Shown in pieces: positions 12,591-13,143 of a stretch of DNA of 13,143 nucleotides. The notes beneath the pieces were generated by a model, which was given only the letters and a program-made list of their open reading frames with translations, was not told where the DNA came from and did not search any database. The stretch is from F23-B02 sp963627445 (lineage in GTDB: Bacteria > Bacillota > Clostridia > Oscillospirales > Oscillospiraceae), in NCBI GenBank assembly GCA_963627445.1, contig CAVGBM010000073.1, positions 1 to 13,143 of the forward strand, written 5' to 3'. A program made the position numbers and the translations under genes. Position 1 is the first letter of the stretch. The number at the start of each line of letters is the position of its first letter.

Positions 12591-12943
12591 TCACGCTCGT
12601 ATCTTCTTCACAAACAGCAGGTAGGCTAAGGCAAGGCAGATGATTATATCGTAAAAGTGCGGGCCGCCGTAGAATACGCTCGAAATGAGCGTGACTAAGA
12701 TTATGCCGACGGAAATCAGCCTGCCCCACACGCCGCCGGACTTTACAAACCATGTGAGGTAGGCAAGCACCGGAGTGAGCAGCGTGAACGCCGCCCAGCC
12801 GTAGACAAAGCGCCAGCCCCATATGCCGTGCGTGTACTCGGCAACAAGGTAATATGTGATGAGCATGCCTGCGCAGAACAGGAAAATATCAAGGCAGGCA
12901 CGGCGGCGGCTGTCGCAGAACAGCACGATGACCACGCCGATAG
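12591..12943 (-). pseudogene. membrane protein gene cut at its 5' end by a MITE
   Basis: The open frame encodes about 117 residues of a membrane protein with four to five hydrophobic segments, including FLFCAGMLITYYLVAEY, ISVGIILVTLISSVFYGG and FYDIIICLALAYLLF, with a basic C-terminus (KKIRA). The most N-terminal visible residues TIGVVIVLF look like the end of a membrane helix whose beginning is missing. The frame runs unbroken into the terminal repeat of the MITE starting at 12944. The first possible start, GTG at 12935, has no RBS. I conclude that the MITE inserted in the coding region and that the gene's start lies beyond the right edge. A terminator follows the stop. Family not recognised with certainty. 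Confidence 0.65.
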
Positions 12944-13143
12944 TAAGTTGACGGGAGCCGAATCCTATCGTCTGTCAGTGTGCCCTTTCGGTGCTTTCCG
13001 CCTTTTTTGTCTTAATGGGCGACAGCCCATTCTCACCAAAGAAAGCCGAAAATCCCTCGAAAAACATCACTGACAGATGCCTTGCAGTTTTGACGGAGCA
13101 GATTTTCGTTCAGGCAAAGATAAAGCCCGACGGGCATAATGGA
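12944..13143. mobile_element. second MITE copy, inverted, running off the right edge
   Basis: Begins with TAAGTTGACGGGAGCCGAAT and matches the reverse complement of 7245-7407 base for base over 163 bp (12944-13106). It then diverges in the central loop, where only fragments such as CAGGCAA are shared. The same CTGTCAGTG/CACTGACAG and AATGGGC/GCCCATT pairings are present. The other terminal repeat is outside the window. It interrupts the minus-strand membrane protein gene ending at 12591. Confidence 0.85.

Noticed and set aside
1..13143. tRNA, rRNA, CRISPR, toxin-antitoxin, phage or defence genes
   Set aside because: None could be supported from sequence inspection on either strand.

Overview
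The window looks like a piece of chromosome from a strictly anaerobic, fairly GC-rich member of the Clostridia, probably a gut Oscillospirales/Ruminococcaceae-like organism. The reasons are an aldehyde ferredoxin oxidoreductase (AOR)-like protein with its own polyferredoxin, an FmdE-like protein, a CmpB-type membrane protein, a DUF2089 regulator, strong AGGAGG-type ribosome binding sites and sigma-A promoters of the TTGACA-N17-TATAAT type. This placement is an inference from gene content; no rRNA or other marker is present. I saw no tRNA, rRNA, CRISPR array, transposase or phage gene.

Layout. (1) 1-3219, minus: a copper operon of a CopA-type P1B ATPase, a 95-residue CxxC heavy-metal-associated (HMA) protein and an HMA-SafE/DsbD-like membrane fusion that runs off the left edge. 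The genes overlap each other. (2) 3220-3491: a 160-bp hairpin-rich repeat (copy A) and a terminator. (3) 3492-4911, minus: an unrecognised membrane protein with an HDGDH motif and a metallo-beta-lactamase-fold hydrolase. Each has a strong promoter carrying the same 16-bp palindrome. (4) 5095-5909, plus: a DUF2089 zinc-ribbon regulator overlapped by a 23-codon hydrophobic ORF, with a perfect palindrome on the promoter. (5) 5968-7107, minus: CmpB-like membrane protein followed by an FmdE-like protein. (6) 7131-7407: a 277-bp miniature inverted-repeat element (MITE). (7) 7557-9529, plus: a TetR-family regulator and a MATE efflux pump, separated by a terminator-like hairpin whose loop holds the TetR stop codon. 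(8) 9608-11677, plus: promoter, about 108-nt leader, a short AOR-like protein and a four-cluster ferredoxin. (9) 11678-11990: terminator, repeat copy B, bidirectional terminator. (10) 11991-12943, minus: two damaged membrane-protein genes, one frameshifted and one cut at its 5' end by a second MITE copy. (11) 12944-13143: that MITE copy, running off the right edge.

How it fits together. The left operon would bind, pass on and export Cu(I) through three CxxC modules. The MBL/HDGDH pair is probably one co-regulated unit. TetR-MATE is an ordinary regulator and efflux pair. AOR plus polyferredoxin should form a ferredoxin-linked aldehyde-oxidising (probably tungsten) enzyme, but the large subunit is unusually short. 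Two families of non-coding repeats are the main unexplained material. One MITE copy appears to have broken a gene recently: 163 bp are identical between the two copies. All homology statements come from reading the sequence and from memory of the families; no search was run.
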